Of a DNA stretch of 64,000 nt, positions 1 through 9,922 are shown piece after piece. The stretch comes from Paracyclopina nana (lineage: Eukaryota; Arthropoda; Copepoda; Cyclopoida; Cyclopettidae). The stretch is from contig JAGUCH010000003.1 of NCBI GenBank assembly GCA_019096065.1, positions 496,001-560,000 on the forward strand. The letters are read 5' to 3'. Below the pieces are notes generated by a model. It was not told the DNA's origin and did no database searches. It saw only the letters and a list, made by a program, of their open reading frames with translations. The first letter of the stretch is position 1; the number at the start of each line of letters is the position of its first letter. The translations under genes were made by a program, and so were the position numbers.

Positions 1-2603
1 GTTGGCGTCACAGGGGACTTGAGCTCCGTAGAAGCTCTCGTGGTTCTCCGCAGCACAACGTGCGAGCTCCTCGGGAGAATAGAAGGCATGCGTCGACTCG
101 GGGCCGTCGGAATCGAGGCTGTCTTCAAACTCTTCAAACTCAGACGATGATGCCTTCCTTGCTCGCGGTTTCTTCGACTTTTTGAGCACAACCTTCAAGG
201 GCTTGTCCTCATCTTCTTCCTCGGGCATGATTTCTGGCTCGACTTCCACCTTTTCAAAAACTGCAGCAGATTTCCTTGGCCTGCCAGGATGCTCAATTCG
301 GATGTGCATGTCCAAAATGGACTTTCGAGTGAACACTTGGGGGCAATAGGGACAAGGCTGAATGCCAGCGTTCTGATTATTCATATGGGCTGCGTTGTTG
401 GGCCGCTTCTTTTTCCTCTTCAACCGCTTCGCTCGCTTCACGACTGAATTCGAGTCAGAGTCGAGATCCTCCTCCTCTTCGTCCGGATCTAATTTGATTT
501 TGGTCATTGACGACCTTTTTCGCCGCGGCTCTGGAGATTCACCGTCCGAGTTCAGTTTGATCTTTTGGTTGTACGATCCGGAAAACTCCATGTGCGTGTT
601 CACCGTGGAGGAGCCATATTTCACGCCCGAATAGTCTTTATGGATTTTCTCCATATGCATGACCAAGGACTTTCTCACGGTGAAAAGCCTCTCGCAGTGG
701 GCACATCTGAAACAAGGCAATGTTGAAAAGTGGCAATTGCGTATGAATAAATGCTATCATCTTACTGGAATTGCCGTTCTTTGCAGAGCTTTTCCACCTC
801 TTGGCCTTCAAAGTGCAGCATGTGCGAGATGAGATGTTCTCCGTGAATGACTTGAAGGTGCTCGATCATGCCTTTGCGAAAATTGAAACTGCCGCCACAT
901 AGAGGGCATTTGGAGCGGCCTGTATTCCCCGGAGTGTTGATATAGACTCCCTAAAAAAGTATTAGTAGGCATACATAGAAAAAAATCTATTCTTGGTTAT
1001 TTTTCACATAGTCCCTCCACTTGACTTTTAAAAAACAATCTAGCATATTTATTTCACTATGTATGTGGACAAAAAAAAATGAAGTGATAATTCGTTTTAA
1101 AGGTTTCTACACTATCAGTGACTATTGGGTCTACTGAATTTATAAAGGCAGATATAACACAAATAAATCCTGGCCTATATCTGCCATTTTTAAAAAATCA
1201 TCTGTATTTTAAGGGTCATTTTTCTTTGAGAATGAACAGCATTGACTCAAAATAAAATTGTGAGATCTTTGTTATTTGACTTCATTAATCGCTGAACTGA
1301 ACAAGAGAGGAGACACAATCTTATCGAAATTGTTGTTTTCCTAAGTTGATTGCTCAGCCAAAAAGAGACTTGCATATTTCTTAGCACGTTATAAACTCGA
1401 TCTTGTTGAGCGGTTTATTGTAACCAAATTTGCGCTAATTGAAAAAGCCTGCAATGCTTGTTGTTACCTACTCTTACTCTGTACAAGTATCTAAGTTTCA
1501 ACAATTAATTTTTAGTTTGACTGTGTAAATAGACAGCTTTTAAGTGGATTTGCGTTTAGGTAGTACATTCTTCTAAATGAATTCATGGCTACATTGAATT
1601 CACACAACTTTTTTTTTCTTTTTCAATCTTTACAAGTATGAAGTCTGCATCAAAATTTGAAAGCTCGCAATGAGCATATTCTGAAATCAGTAACTTTTTT
1701 TTGCAATAAAAATGTAATTCTATGTGAAATCTAATGATTCTGTTGAAAATTAAATAGCTTTGATCAATATTAAATAGTCTAAAGTTGCACGCCAGAAAGA
1801 CGGTGACGCACATTAGAGCAATATCAGAAGAGGTAAAGTAGAAGCTGAGAAATATCCTATAATACATAGAGATCAACGTGAGAAGATAATAGTAGACACT
1901 GATCCTAAAATAAAAAGGGAGCAATATAAGCAGGAAGAGTTGAATTATGAGCATACTCTCAAATGTAATTTGAGTTGTGCCACTTTTGACATTCTTGAGC
2001 TTTTTGCTCAAAAAATCCTTCCACTAAAGGCTTTGATTAATATAATGTCAATTTATTTTTCTCTTAAAAATAGAGAAAGTTTTGAGTCTTTTATCCAACA
2101 GCTTTCTGCATCAATCTTTGAAGAAGTGACATTCAATTTAGCATAACGTTAAAAAACTAGATGACCCCAAACGCTTTGAAACCGTCAGATTATGCAATTG
2201 TAGCCAAAAGTACAAGCTTTCTATCATTTAGAGCACTCACCGGCCCGTGGACTTTAGTTGTATGATCAACTAAATCGTCGTAGGACTTGAAGCCGTTGAT
2301 CACCAAGAAGGCGTCGCAAAGGTCGCATCCGAGCGGCTTTTTGTACGTGTCATCTTCGTCGGGTTTCATGTGGCTTTGCCGAAAATGGATGATGAGTCCC
2401 ATTCTCCGCTTGAACATTGTGGAGCACTGGTCGCAAGCATCCATAGCGTCCATTTTGTGAACTTTGTTCAAGTGGACCTCGAAAACGCCCACTGTGTCGA
2501 ACTCTTCGCGGCATTCCGGGCACTTTCGCGCGTAATTGCCAATGCCCGTCGGACTTTGGTCGTTCACGAAGTCGGCCAAGACCAGAGGTTCCAATTTGGC
2601 CAT
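1..2603 (-). CDS. C2H2 zinc-finger protein, 3' part beyond the window
   Basis: Three coding exons are visible on the minus strand: 2603-2241, 950-766 and 706-1, with the rest off the left edge. Phases agree (HGP|GVY at the first join; CA|A TGT GCC at the second). Six classical fingers can be read: C-x2-C pairs in CPEC, CDQC, CDLC, CPLC, CAHC and CPYC, each followed by an H-x3-H or H-x4-H pair. The CAHC finger is only complete after splicing, which supports the intron. Linkers are long, not TGEKP-like, and between fingers 5 and 6 there is an acidic, Lys/Arg-rich segment (EEEEDLDSDS, KRAKRLKRKKKR) that resembles a nuclear localisation signal. The start is the ATG at 2603, because an in-frame stop lies upstream. 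It probably binds DNA or RNA in the nucleus; targets cannot be inferred. Confidence 0.85.
951..2240 (-). other. Intron 1 of the zinc-finger gene
   Basis: AT-rich 1.3-kb intron between donor GTGAGTGC at 2240 and acceptor at 951. Short open frames on both strands show no domain, start context or splice structure. I see no gene in it. Confidence 0.7.
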
Positions 2604-2888
2604 TTCGATGCGATGATCCCTTTTTGGCGTCACTCTCAAGTCGAGATTTGTTTATTGTTTTGATTTTTGATGCCGTCAACCGACGCGTCGAATTTAAGTC
2701 AAGCCTCGCCTTCGGCCGAACCGAGCGTTCCATTTTAGAGCCAATAACCGTTCTATATTAACTTATTTACTGACTACCTTGAAGAATCCATTCAGTAGAC
2801 CCGAGAGCTTTCTGAAAATGTTGTAGGCCATTTGGAAGATAAAATGGAGTATAAAAAAAGCAATTTGTGTGAGTTTAATTTGTTTTGT

Positions 2889-3406
2889 CCGCCAAAGTTA
2901 GCCAATTTTGGCACTAATAACTTTGTTAAACAGACTATGAATATAAGAGCTAAAAATGAAATTTTATCATAATTATAGGGTCACATGAACAATTATATAT
3001 ATTTTTGTCCTTTCTTATTATGGCAGCATCTTGGGGTACCTTCTAAACAAACCTTTATGATCTATTCAAAAATTAACTTTAAATTACAACTTTTCATTTT
3101 TCATTTTACAAAATGCATTTATGATGGCTGAAAATGATTTTTTTTATAATTATGGCTTGTGATAAGCTATTTTTGAAATTATGATTATTGTGAAGTTTGA
3201 TCACTATTGTCTGTACTTTTAAAGTAAACAACTCATTAACTTTTGATTTCATTTAATGAAGATGCAAAAAGTACCCCAAGACATTGCCAAATTAAAAAAG
3301 ACAAAAATAAATATTGCTTATTGTGACACTATCATTATTTTTAGCTCTTATAATCAAAGTCTGTTTAACAAAGTTATTAGGAGCAAAATTGGCTAACTGT
3401 GGCGGA
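2889..3406. repeat. Foldback / inverted-repeat element, ~520 bp
   Basis: The sequence beginning GTCCGCCAAAGTTAGCC at 2889 returns as its reverse complement ending at 3406 (GGCTAACTGTGGCGGAC) with a few mismatches over about 70 bp. Pairing resumes further in: CTTGGGGTAC near 3030 against GTACCCCAAG at 3271. The outer arms are therefore at least 100 bp each around a short AT-rich centre. No coding frame is convincing and no target-site duplication was recognised. It is probably a non-autonomous foldback or MITE copy. Confidence 0.75.
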
Positions 3407-4264
3407 CAATATCTGCCCTCAAACATAAAAGTGTACTTATTTATTTTTTTATTTGAAAGCACTAGTCTTTGGCTGACTCTGTGCAAAAAAGAAAAAAAAT
3501 TCCACCGGGAGAAGGTTGCTCAATTCTCATCCAAAGTTACCACCTAAATATACATTTCAGCCCCTGGAGCACAGTGGGCATGCATGATGATAACTTTTAG
3601 CCCATTCTCTGAGACACCCATAGGGGGCATAAGAATGCACAAAAATGGCTTGATAAATGTTGATTCATATGGCTTTGAGAGGGGTCCAAAGTTTTACTAC
3701 GTGTCACACTATAGAGTATTATAATGTTATGGGAAGCGCAAGGCCAGGATCTTAAAATGACTTCCAAATGTATCCATGCAACAGGAGCTTTCATATAATA
3801 TGCATAGTTTTGATGGGGAATTTGGCTGAATTAGCCTATCCCTCAGGTTAATGTGTTTTGTTAGGAGCAATATTTCAAAAGCCAGCATATTTGCCTAGCT
3901 GAGCTTGGTAAATGTCTAAAAATCATTGTATATACTTTTACAGTCCAATTATAGATAGCTGATCTTAGAATCATCTATATTGTCCAATAGTAGATGATCA
4001 TCTACTTTTGGACTGAAAACAGTACAAACATAGATATAGCCAAGATGACCATCCAAGTCCTCCAAATCATCTTACGACGCATCTATATTCGAGCGTCAAA
4101 ATTGGCTGTGGGCTTCTAGTTTACTTAAAGAGGTGATGATATTATTGATATACTTGATATTCGATCCTGCTGGGGAAAATTAGCACATTTACTGCTAAAT
4201 TGGCAAAGTGAATGGCAAGTTAAAAATATAAAAGTAGAGAAAAACACACTGAAAGCGCTGACAA
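3407..4264. other. Intergenic, 3' of the kinase gene
   Basis: AT-rich sequence after the foldback element and downstream of the minus-strand kinase. A weak imperfect hairpin lies at about 3941-4018 (CAGTCCAA ... TTGGACTG). No gene is recognised. Confidence 0.6.
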
Positions 4265-7200
4265 TTACTGCAATCTGGTCTTCATAATGTGGCCCGCAGC
4301 TTTGGCCACCTCCCAGCCCTCATTCTCGAGAGTGGCGAGCATCTCCTCATCGGTCACATGCTTCACTTTGATGAGATTCTTCAACTTCACCAACTTAATG
4401 GCGTGGTGTATATTGCAACTAGTCAATTTCAAAGCTGCCAAGCAATCCTCTGCTTGAGCGCTCCTCCCCATGACTTTCATCATGATGCGAACTTCGTCGT
4501 TCTCATCTTGCTGATGATCCATGAATGGGACAGCCTTATAGGACGTGGGACATGACTCATAATGGGACGCCTCCTCGCTGAACAAAGCCTCCTCTCCGCC
4601 CTCACCCACAATGGCATCTAGGGCATCAATGTCACTCTCTAGTGCTCGTTCAAACTCGTCATCAGCCATATCCGCGTAGTTTTTGGGCGATGGCAGCGAA
4701 AGAGGCTGCTGTTTGTGCTCGACGTTGCCATAGATGCGCGACGTCTCATTTCGCAGCATATTTGACACCATAGCAGATGGCACAATGAGGGGATTTTTTC
4801 GCACATGCCTCTTGGGAGGATTGCTGGCAGCCCTGCTTATGGACTGGCTCTTGGGTGGCAGCGGAAGAGGATTGTTCATCGACACTGGGCACAAGGGAGC
4901 CGGAATGGAGGGAGGAGGGGAGAGCTGCTGCTGCTGCAAAAAGTGGTCATTGCTCCAGGATGGGAAGCATGCCATCGACTGAGATATGGACGAAGGCGAG
5001 CTGAGCTTTGTCAGTGGGGGCAGAGATTCGGATTCGCCCACCAGAGCCCGATAGGCGTTCTTCTCTTGGTCGGACAAGCTACTGACCAAGTCAGTGGAGA
5101 CTCCGGCGGCAGCAGAGAAAGGCTTCCTTTCCGCTTTGGGGCTCTTGGAGCCATTGCCAACGACAGAGGGGAAATGGAAGCTGAACTTTTTCGCAGGTGA
5201 GTTGGGAGTGATGGGAGATCGGGCAGGACTGTGGTCGAAGAACTGGTCGCCCGTCCGCTTGTCGATGTCGTGCATCGACTTACTGGCCAACGCAGTGGCC
5301 ATAGCTATGGCAGATTCCAAGGCTCTCTCGTCGGAGGCCTTGATTGGCCTGACAGTGGCGAACTGCTTCTTCTTGTGCCGACGCAAATGCAACGTGTTGC
5401 TCACAAGTTCCTTGAGATCCTTCTTGTGCTCCGATTTCCTGGAGGATTCGTGGTCACTGGCATCCTTTCTGCTCGCGTCCATCGAGGACGAAGAGCCGAG
5501 TTCGCCAAACACTTCATCAAGTAGACTAGGCCCCAAGTCGAGTGGCTTGAAGAACTCGTCGTCCTCCTCCTCGTTATCCTCATGATCACTGATTGAGTGG
5601 TACTCGTGCTTCTCGGACTTGAGCTCATTCGACTTTGCCGAATGCACGCCGAAGGAAGCATTGGAGCTCCGCTCACGAATGTAGCCAATGGTATGACCCA
5701 TTCGGTTGGCAGGCTTTGTCGACTGGTTCAACTGCGTCGTGGACAGAGATCGGGTGGAAATCAAGGGGGCCATGTCCGAGGTCTCAGAGTCGAACCGGGA
5801 CAGCCTGGCTAGTCGGGAGGAAGAGTCCAGGCCAAAGCTGCTGTCGAGACTCGTTTTGTGCTGGAAATTGCCATGATGCGGCGAGGAGCTGATGATTTCC
5901 CGACTGAGTCGTTTCTTGCTTTCCTTCCTCAGAGTAGCCGAGCCAAAGATGCTGAACGGGCGTCCGACGCCATCTGCAGAAGACCGACGACTTTTGGGAA
6001 TTGTTCCCAGGTAGGTCACCACCTTGGTAGGATCGAAGAGTCCGACGCACCCATTGTCATCGCGAACACCACTCCAGAGCATGTTCTTGTTATCATCATG
6101 GCCGCTGACATTTTTGTCCAGCACAGTTATCACATTGCCGATGTTGTAGGCCAAATAGCCAGTTTGCTGCTGGTAGTGAAAGTCACTATGACAGGTGGCC
6201 GCGACCTGCTCTGGTCTCGTATCCTCCAGAATGGAGCACAGCTGTGCAAAAGTGGGCCTCAAGTGGGGCTCGTGTTTCCAACAGCGCAGCATGATTTGAT
6301 AGAATTCTATGGGACAGTGGAGAGGCCTCTCCAGTCTGTGGCAATTGGGCTCGTCAATGGCTTCCAGGATTTGCTGGCCTGTCTGGGCTGCCCACGGTTG
6401 GAATCCATAGCTGAACATTTCCCACATGGTCACGCCAAAGGCCCAAATATCAGAGGCCGAGGTGAACTTGAGGAAAGTGATGCATTCTGGAGCACACCAG
6501 GCAATGGGCAATTTGAGATTCATGTTGAAGTTGGTCTGGTAGTAGTCTTTTCCAACGCCCAGCGCCCTGGACAGGCCGAAATCGGAGACTTTGACGAGGT
6601 CACGAGAAAAGACCAAAATATTGCGAGCGGCCAAGTCTCTGTGAATCAGCCTTCTCTGCTCCAAATACTTCATGCCGGCGCAAATTTGCCTTGAGAACGA
6701 GGCCAGGCACACGACAGTCAGGGTCGACCTGAGGCCGGGCTCCTTGAGGCACTCGAGCAATGACCTCAAGGGCGCCAGCTCAGTGATGATCATTATCCTT
6801 GAGCTGTCCAAAACGACTCCGAAGAGGCTGACAATGTTCTCATGCTGGATGGTTTGCATGATTTCATACTCCTTCATGAACTCCACGGTGCTGTTCTGCA
6901 TCCTCTCCTTGCTGAGGCTTTTAATGGCGACCTGGTGAGTCTGTCCCTCCTGATCCATCCAGACTCCTTGCTGCACCACTCCGAACTCTCCCGTGCCGAG
7001 CTCCTTTTGAATCTGAATAGCCTCAGGGCTGATGAGATGTTGCCTGGGCACTTTGATCTCGACTCCCTGGTGATTGACAACGGCCTCCAACGAGGGCAAG
7101 GGCATGCTCACGTTGGCCGAGGTCGAGGGCGGCGAGGGCACAGTCTCCGAGCTGGCCTCGTCGTCGAGCAAAAACTCATCCTTGGTCCAAGTGGGCAGCA

Positions 7201-7435
7201 GCAGCTTCTTGAGCTTGGTCACGTAGTTGGGCGGGCAGTACTTGTTGTACGCTGTCCTCAGCCTCTGGGCGTCTGCTTTCGTCATGCCGATGGTGGCGAG
7301 GTCGTCGTCATTCACGTACTTGAGCTGCTGAACGTGGCACACGCGAAGCGACGAACGAATGTCGTTGTAGAACTGGGGCAAGTCAGCCTCTTGCAGGATC
7401 TCGAAGAGGCCAGGCGTCGATCTTCTAGCCGCCAT
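4265..7435 (-). CDS. Ack: Activated Cdc42-type non-receptor tyrosine kinase (Ack/TNK2 family)
   Basis: 1056-aa single-frame protein. Order of domains: N-terminal SAM-like helix domain (about 8-70); tyrosine kinase (about 140-405) with glycine loop GTGEFG, AIK lysine, HRDLAARN catalytic loop, DFG and an APEC motif in place of the common APE; an SH3-like segment (about 420-480); a CRIB-like stretch (ISSSP followed by F-x-H); a long Ser/Pro-rich tail with proline runs; and C-terminal helices that resemble the UBA region of ACK1. Family knowledge: Ack kinases act downstream of Cdc42 in endocytosis and survival signalling and bind ubiquitin through the UBA. All 3171 coding bases are uninterrupted although neighbouring genes are intron-rich. 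All recognisable catalytic residues are intact, so it should be active. Confidence 0.92.
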   Translation of the reverse strand: MAARRSTPGLFEILQEADLPQFYNDIRSSLRVCHVQQLKYVNDDDLATIGMTKADAQRLRTAYNKYCPPNYVTKLKKLLLPTWTKDEFLLDDEASSETVPSPPSTSANVSMPLPSLEAVVNHQGVEIKVPRQHLISPEAIQIQKELGTGEFGVVQQGVWMDQEGQTHQVAIKSLSKERMQNSTVEFMKEYEIMQTIQHENIVSLFGVVLDSSRIMIITELAPLRSLLECLKEPGLRSTLTVVCLASFSRQICAGMKYLEQRRLIHRDLAARNILVFSRDLVKVSDFGLSRALGVGKDYYQTNFNMNLKLPIAWCAPECITFLKFTSASDIWAFGVTMWEMFSYGFQPWAAQTGQQILEAIDEPNCHRLERPLHCPIEFYQIMLRCWKHEPHLRPTFAQLCSILEDTRPEQVAATCHSDFHYQQQTGYLAYNIGNVITVLDKNVSGHDDNKNMLWSGVRDDNGCVGLFDPTKVVTYLGTIPKSRRSSADGVGRPFSIFGSATLRKESKKRLSREIISSSPHHGNFQHKTSLDSSFGLDSSSRLARLSRFDSETSDMAPLISTRSLSTTQLNQSTKPANRMGHTIGYIRERSSNASFGVHSAKSNELKSEKHEYHSISDHEDNEEEDDEFFKPLDLGPSLLDEVFGELGSSSSMDASRKDASDHESSRKSEHKKDLKELVSNTLHLRRHKKKQFATVRPIKASDERALESAIAMATALASKSMHDIDKRTGDQFFDHSPARSPITPNSPAKKFSFHFPSVVGNGSKSPKAERKPFSAAAGVSTDLVSSLSDQEKNAYRALVGESESLPPLTKLSSPSSISQSMACFPSWSNDHFLQQQQLSPPPSIPAPLCPVSMNNPLPLPPKSQSISRAASNPPKRHVRKNPLIVPSAMVSNMLRNETSRIYGNVEHKQQPLSLPSPKNYADMADDEFERALESDIDALDAIVGEGGEEALFSEEASHYESCPTSYKAVPFMDHQQDENDEVRIMMKVMGRSAQAEDCLAALKLTSCNIHHAIKLVKLKNLIKVKHVTDEEMLATLENEGWEVAKAAGHIMKTRLQ

Positions 7436-7904
7436 CTTTGAAACGGCCGAGAGCAGTAGCGTGATCAGAGGCCGTCGTCCATTTTGATCAATCTAGTTGT
7501 GCGAAGCCTATCACGACAGCTCCTCGGCCTATGCAGCTCCGGCTCGGCCAGCTTCTTCCACGGCCGCCACTGTTGACTCCACTCCAGTTAGTCGAGTGAA
7601 GCAGCAATGGAACAACAGGTGGAAGACGACAACACTAGCGACACCATGCGGTTTGACGAGTTTTTTTAACACTGTTGCTACCGAGAAAATTGGGCGCGCG
7701 CGCGCGCTTACGCAACTTTTCCTTTACTTATGAATATTATTTTCTATTGTATTATAATTACGTTTCCGCTGCTAAATTGATGCTGGTAAAACTATAAGGT
7801 TATTATGCCTAGTTTTTATTATAAAAAGTGCAATTTTGCCCTGCTAGGATAAAGTAGAGCTCTAGGATAAAGTTTTTTTTATTAATTTACATTACTGAGT
7901 GCAA
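7436..7904. other. Kinase promoter / ETFA 3' flank
   Basis: About 250 bp upstream of the kinase ATG is GC-rich, as expected of a promoter and 5' UTR, and includes a short GC dinucleotide run near 7690. The remainder is AT-rich 3' flank of the next minus-strand gene, with a poly(A)-signal-like TTTATT (AATAAA on the minus strand) near 7879. No additional gene is seen. Confidence 0.5.
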
Positions 7905-9108
7905 TTACAATTTCTCCTTGAGTTCAGGCACCGCCTTGAACAAATCAGCCACAAGGCCATAATCAGAAACCTGAAAGATGGGAGCCTCGGGGTCCTTGTT
8001 GATGGCCACAATCGTCTTGGAGTCCTTCATGCCAGCCAAATGCTGAATCGCTCCAGAGATTCCAACAGCAATGTATAGGTCCTATTAGGAAATGTCATTA
8101 GCTCGGATATACAAAATTATGCTTGATTGGGTCTTACTGGAGCAACGATTTTGCCAGTCTGCCCAACTTGCATGTCATTGGGCACCATACCAGCATCAAC
8201 AGCAGCTCTGGAAGCTCCTACCGCCGCTCCCATTTTGTCAGCCAAATCATAGAGCATTTGGAAGTTATCCCCAGACTTCATGCCACGTCCACCACTGATG
8301 ACAACATTGGCAGATGCCAATTCTGGCCTGTCGGACTTGGTGAGCTCTTGTCCAATAAATTTGGAGAGGTCGGGAGAAGCCACAGCCTCAGTATTTTCAG
8401 TGGCTGCAGAACCTCCAGAGCTTGCATCGGCTTCAAAAGCTGTAGGCCTAAGTAAAATCCTTGATTGGAAATAAACGAGTGAAAAATAGAGAAAATGTCC
8501 TACCTGACGGTCAAGACTTTGACAGGGTCCATGGACTTCAAGGTCATGATTGCATTGCCAGCATAAATAGTTCTGACGTAAGTGTCAGCGTCCTTGATGC
8601 CAATCACATCACTGACGGGGCTCACGTCCAGCTTGGCTGCAACCCTTGGGAAGAGATTGCGAGTGAAGGCTGAAGATCCTCCAATGATGTGAGTGAAATT
8701 GAACTGCTTTTGAGCAGCCAGGACCATGGGAGCCAGCTTTTCGGGCAAAAAGCCTTCAAAGGCTGCATTTTCAGCCACCAACACCTTGGTGACTCCGGCA
8801 ATAGAGGCAACTTCAGAGGCAGCATTGGCGCACTTGGGTCCAAGCACCAAAAAAGTGATGTCTCCTCCAATTTGCTTTGCGGCCGTGACAGCATGCCTTG
8901 AATTGGCAGACAACTTCTCGCCATTGTGCTCAGCCACGATCAAAGTTGACTGGTTACGAACCCATTGGGAAAATGGGATGGAAACCTGTTAAAATGACAG
9001 CCATCTTTAATCACCATCTACTTCTGAAGTCTGTTTCATCTAAAAACAAATTAATTGTCATGAACTAAGTCAACTTACGAGTCTGGCCTTGGAGGTGATG
9101 GAAAACAT
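7905..9108 (-). CDS. ETFA: Electron transfer flavoprotein subunit alpha, mitochondrial
   Basis: Five pieces of evidence agree. Four exons (9108-9079, 8985-8504, 8447-8138, 8081-7905) join in phase to 332 aa, the length of ETFA. The C-terminal FAD-binding domain carries [22 protein letters not shown] and [12 protein letters not shown], all characteristic of the family, and the end [15 protein letters not shown] matches the expected terminus. The N-terminus ([10 protein letters not shown]...) is Arg/Lys-containing and lacks acids, as for a mitochondrial presequence. Role: with ETFB it carries electrons from acyl-CoA dehydrogenases to ETF-ubiquinone oxidoreductase in the matrix. The first coding exon is only 30 bp and encodes most of the presequence. 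Nothing looks broken. Confidence 0.95.
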
Positions 9109-9922
9109 GGCAACTATGAAATTCTTCGCAATAATCCTTGAAACTGGGTCTTTTTTTCAATTCTGCTTACGACTTTATTTACAACTTACAAGTTTCATAA
9201 CAGCTCGGCGTTACCAGATAATTGACACTAAAAACAGAGGGTTTTTTCTGGTAACTTGCAAAAAGTTATCAAAAAACGCCACCATCTAAAAGGCTGTAGA
9301 GTTTTTCAAAATATAGCCAAAAAGTTGATTTCTTGACGAAATTAACGCCAAAAAATTTCAAAAAATGTTAACTCAAGTAACTTGTGGCACTTTTGACGAA
9401 TGAAAATTTCTTTGCGTTGATTTGACGGAAAAAATCGATGCCGTATCATAGATTTATTATTTTTATTATTATTTAGCATTTTTTAAAAAGCGTATAAAGG
9501 TTATTGAAGTTTGTTTTATTCAATTCATGGAGCCTGAATAAATTGCGATGTTGTGGGCATGCCCACAAATAAAACATAGTTGAATAATGATAATGCACGC
9601 TCCACTTTTGGACCTCATTTGCTATTAATTAGCGCGATGTCCTACAGCAGCTATAAATGAATCTTGCAATCTGATCTGGATTGAGTTAGTCGCGTAAGAT
9701 CCAGTTTAATAATCAAAAAAGAGACGCCAAGCTCAATGACAAGATGACAACACATCGTGAACATTTTCACGCGCTCACATAGACATTTTCCGCATCTGAT
9801 TATTTTTGGTTAAGCTTTCTCCACTGTGCACTCAAAATAGTGAAGAGTTTTAGTCCAAGTGTGCTCGTCTTCGATTGAGCATCTCTTGGCTTTCTAGTTT
9901 TCAAAGAGAAGTTAATCACCGC
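9109..9922. other. Divergent promoter region between ETFA and alkaline phosphatase
   Basis: About 800 bp between two divergently transcribed genes. A perfect 18-bp palindrome (TTGTGGGCATGCCCACAA) lies at 9551-9568. The remainder is AT-rich with no coding frame. It presumably holds both promoters. Confidence 0.5.

Noticed and set aside
3941-4018. Hairpin CAGTCCAA...TTGGACTG as a mobile element
   Set aside because: Arms are short and imperfect and there is no target duplication.
5858-6694. 278-codon plus-strand frame inside the kinase gene
   Set aside because: Antisense to the intact kinase domain with no domain of its own.
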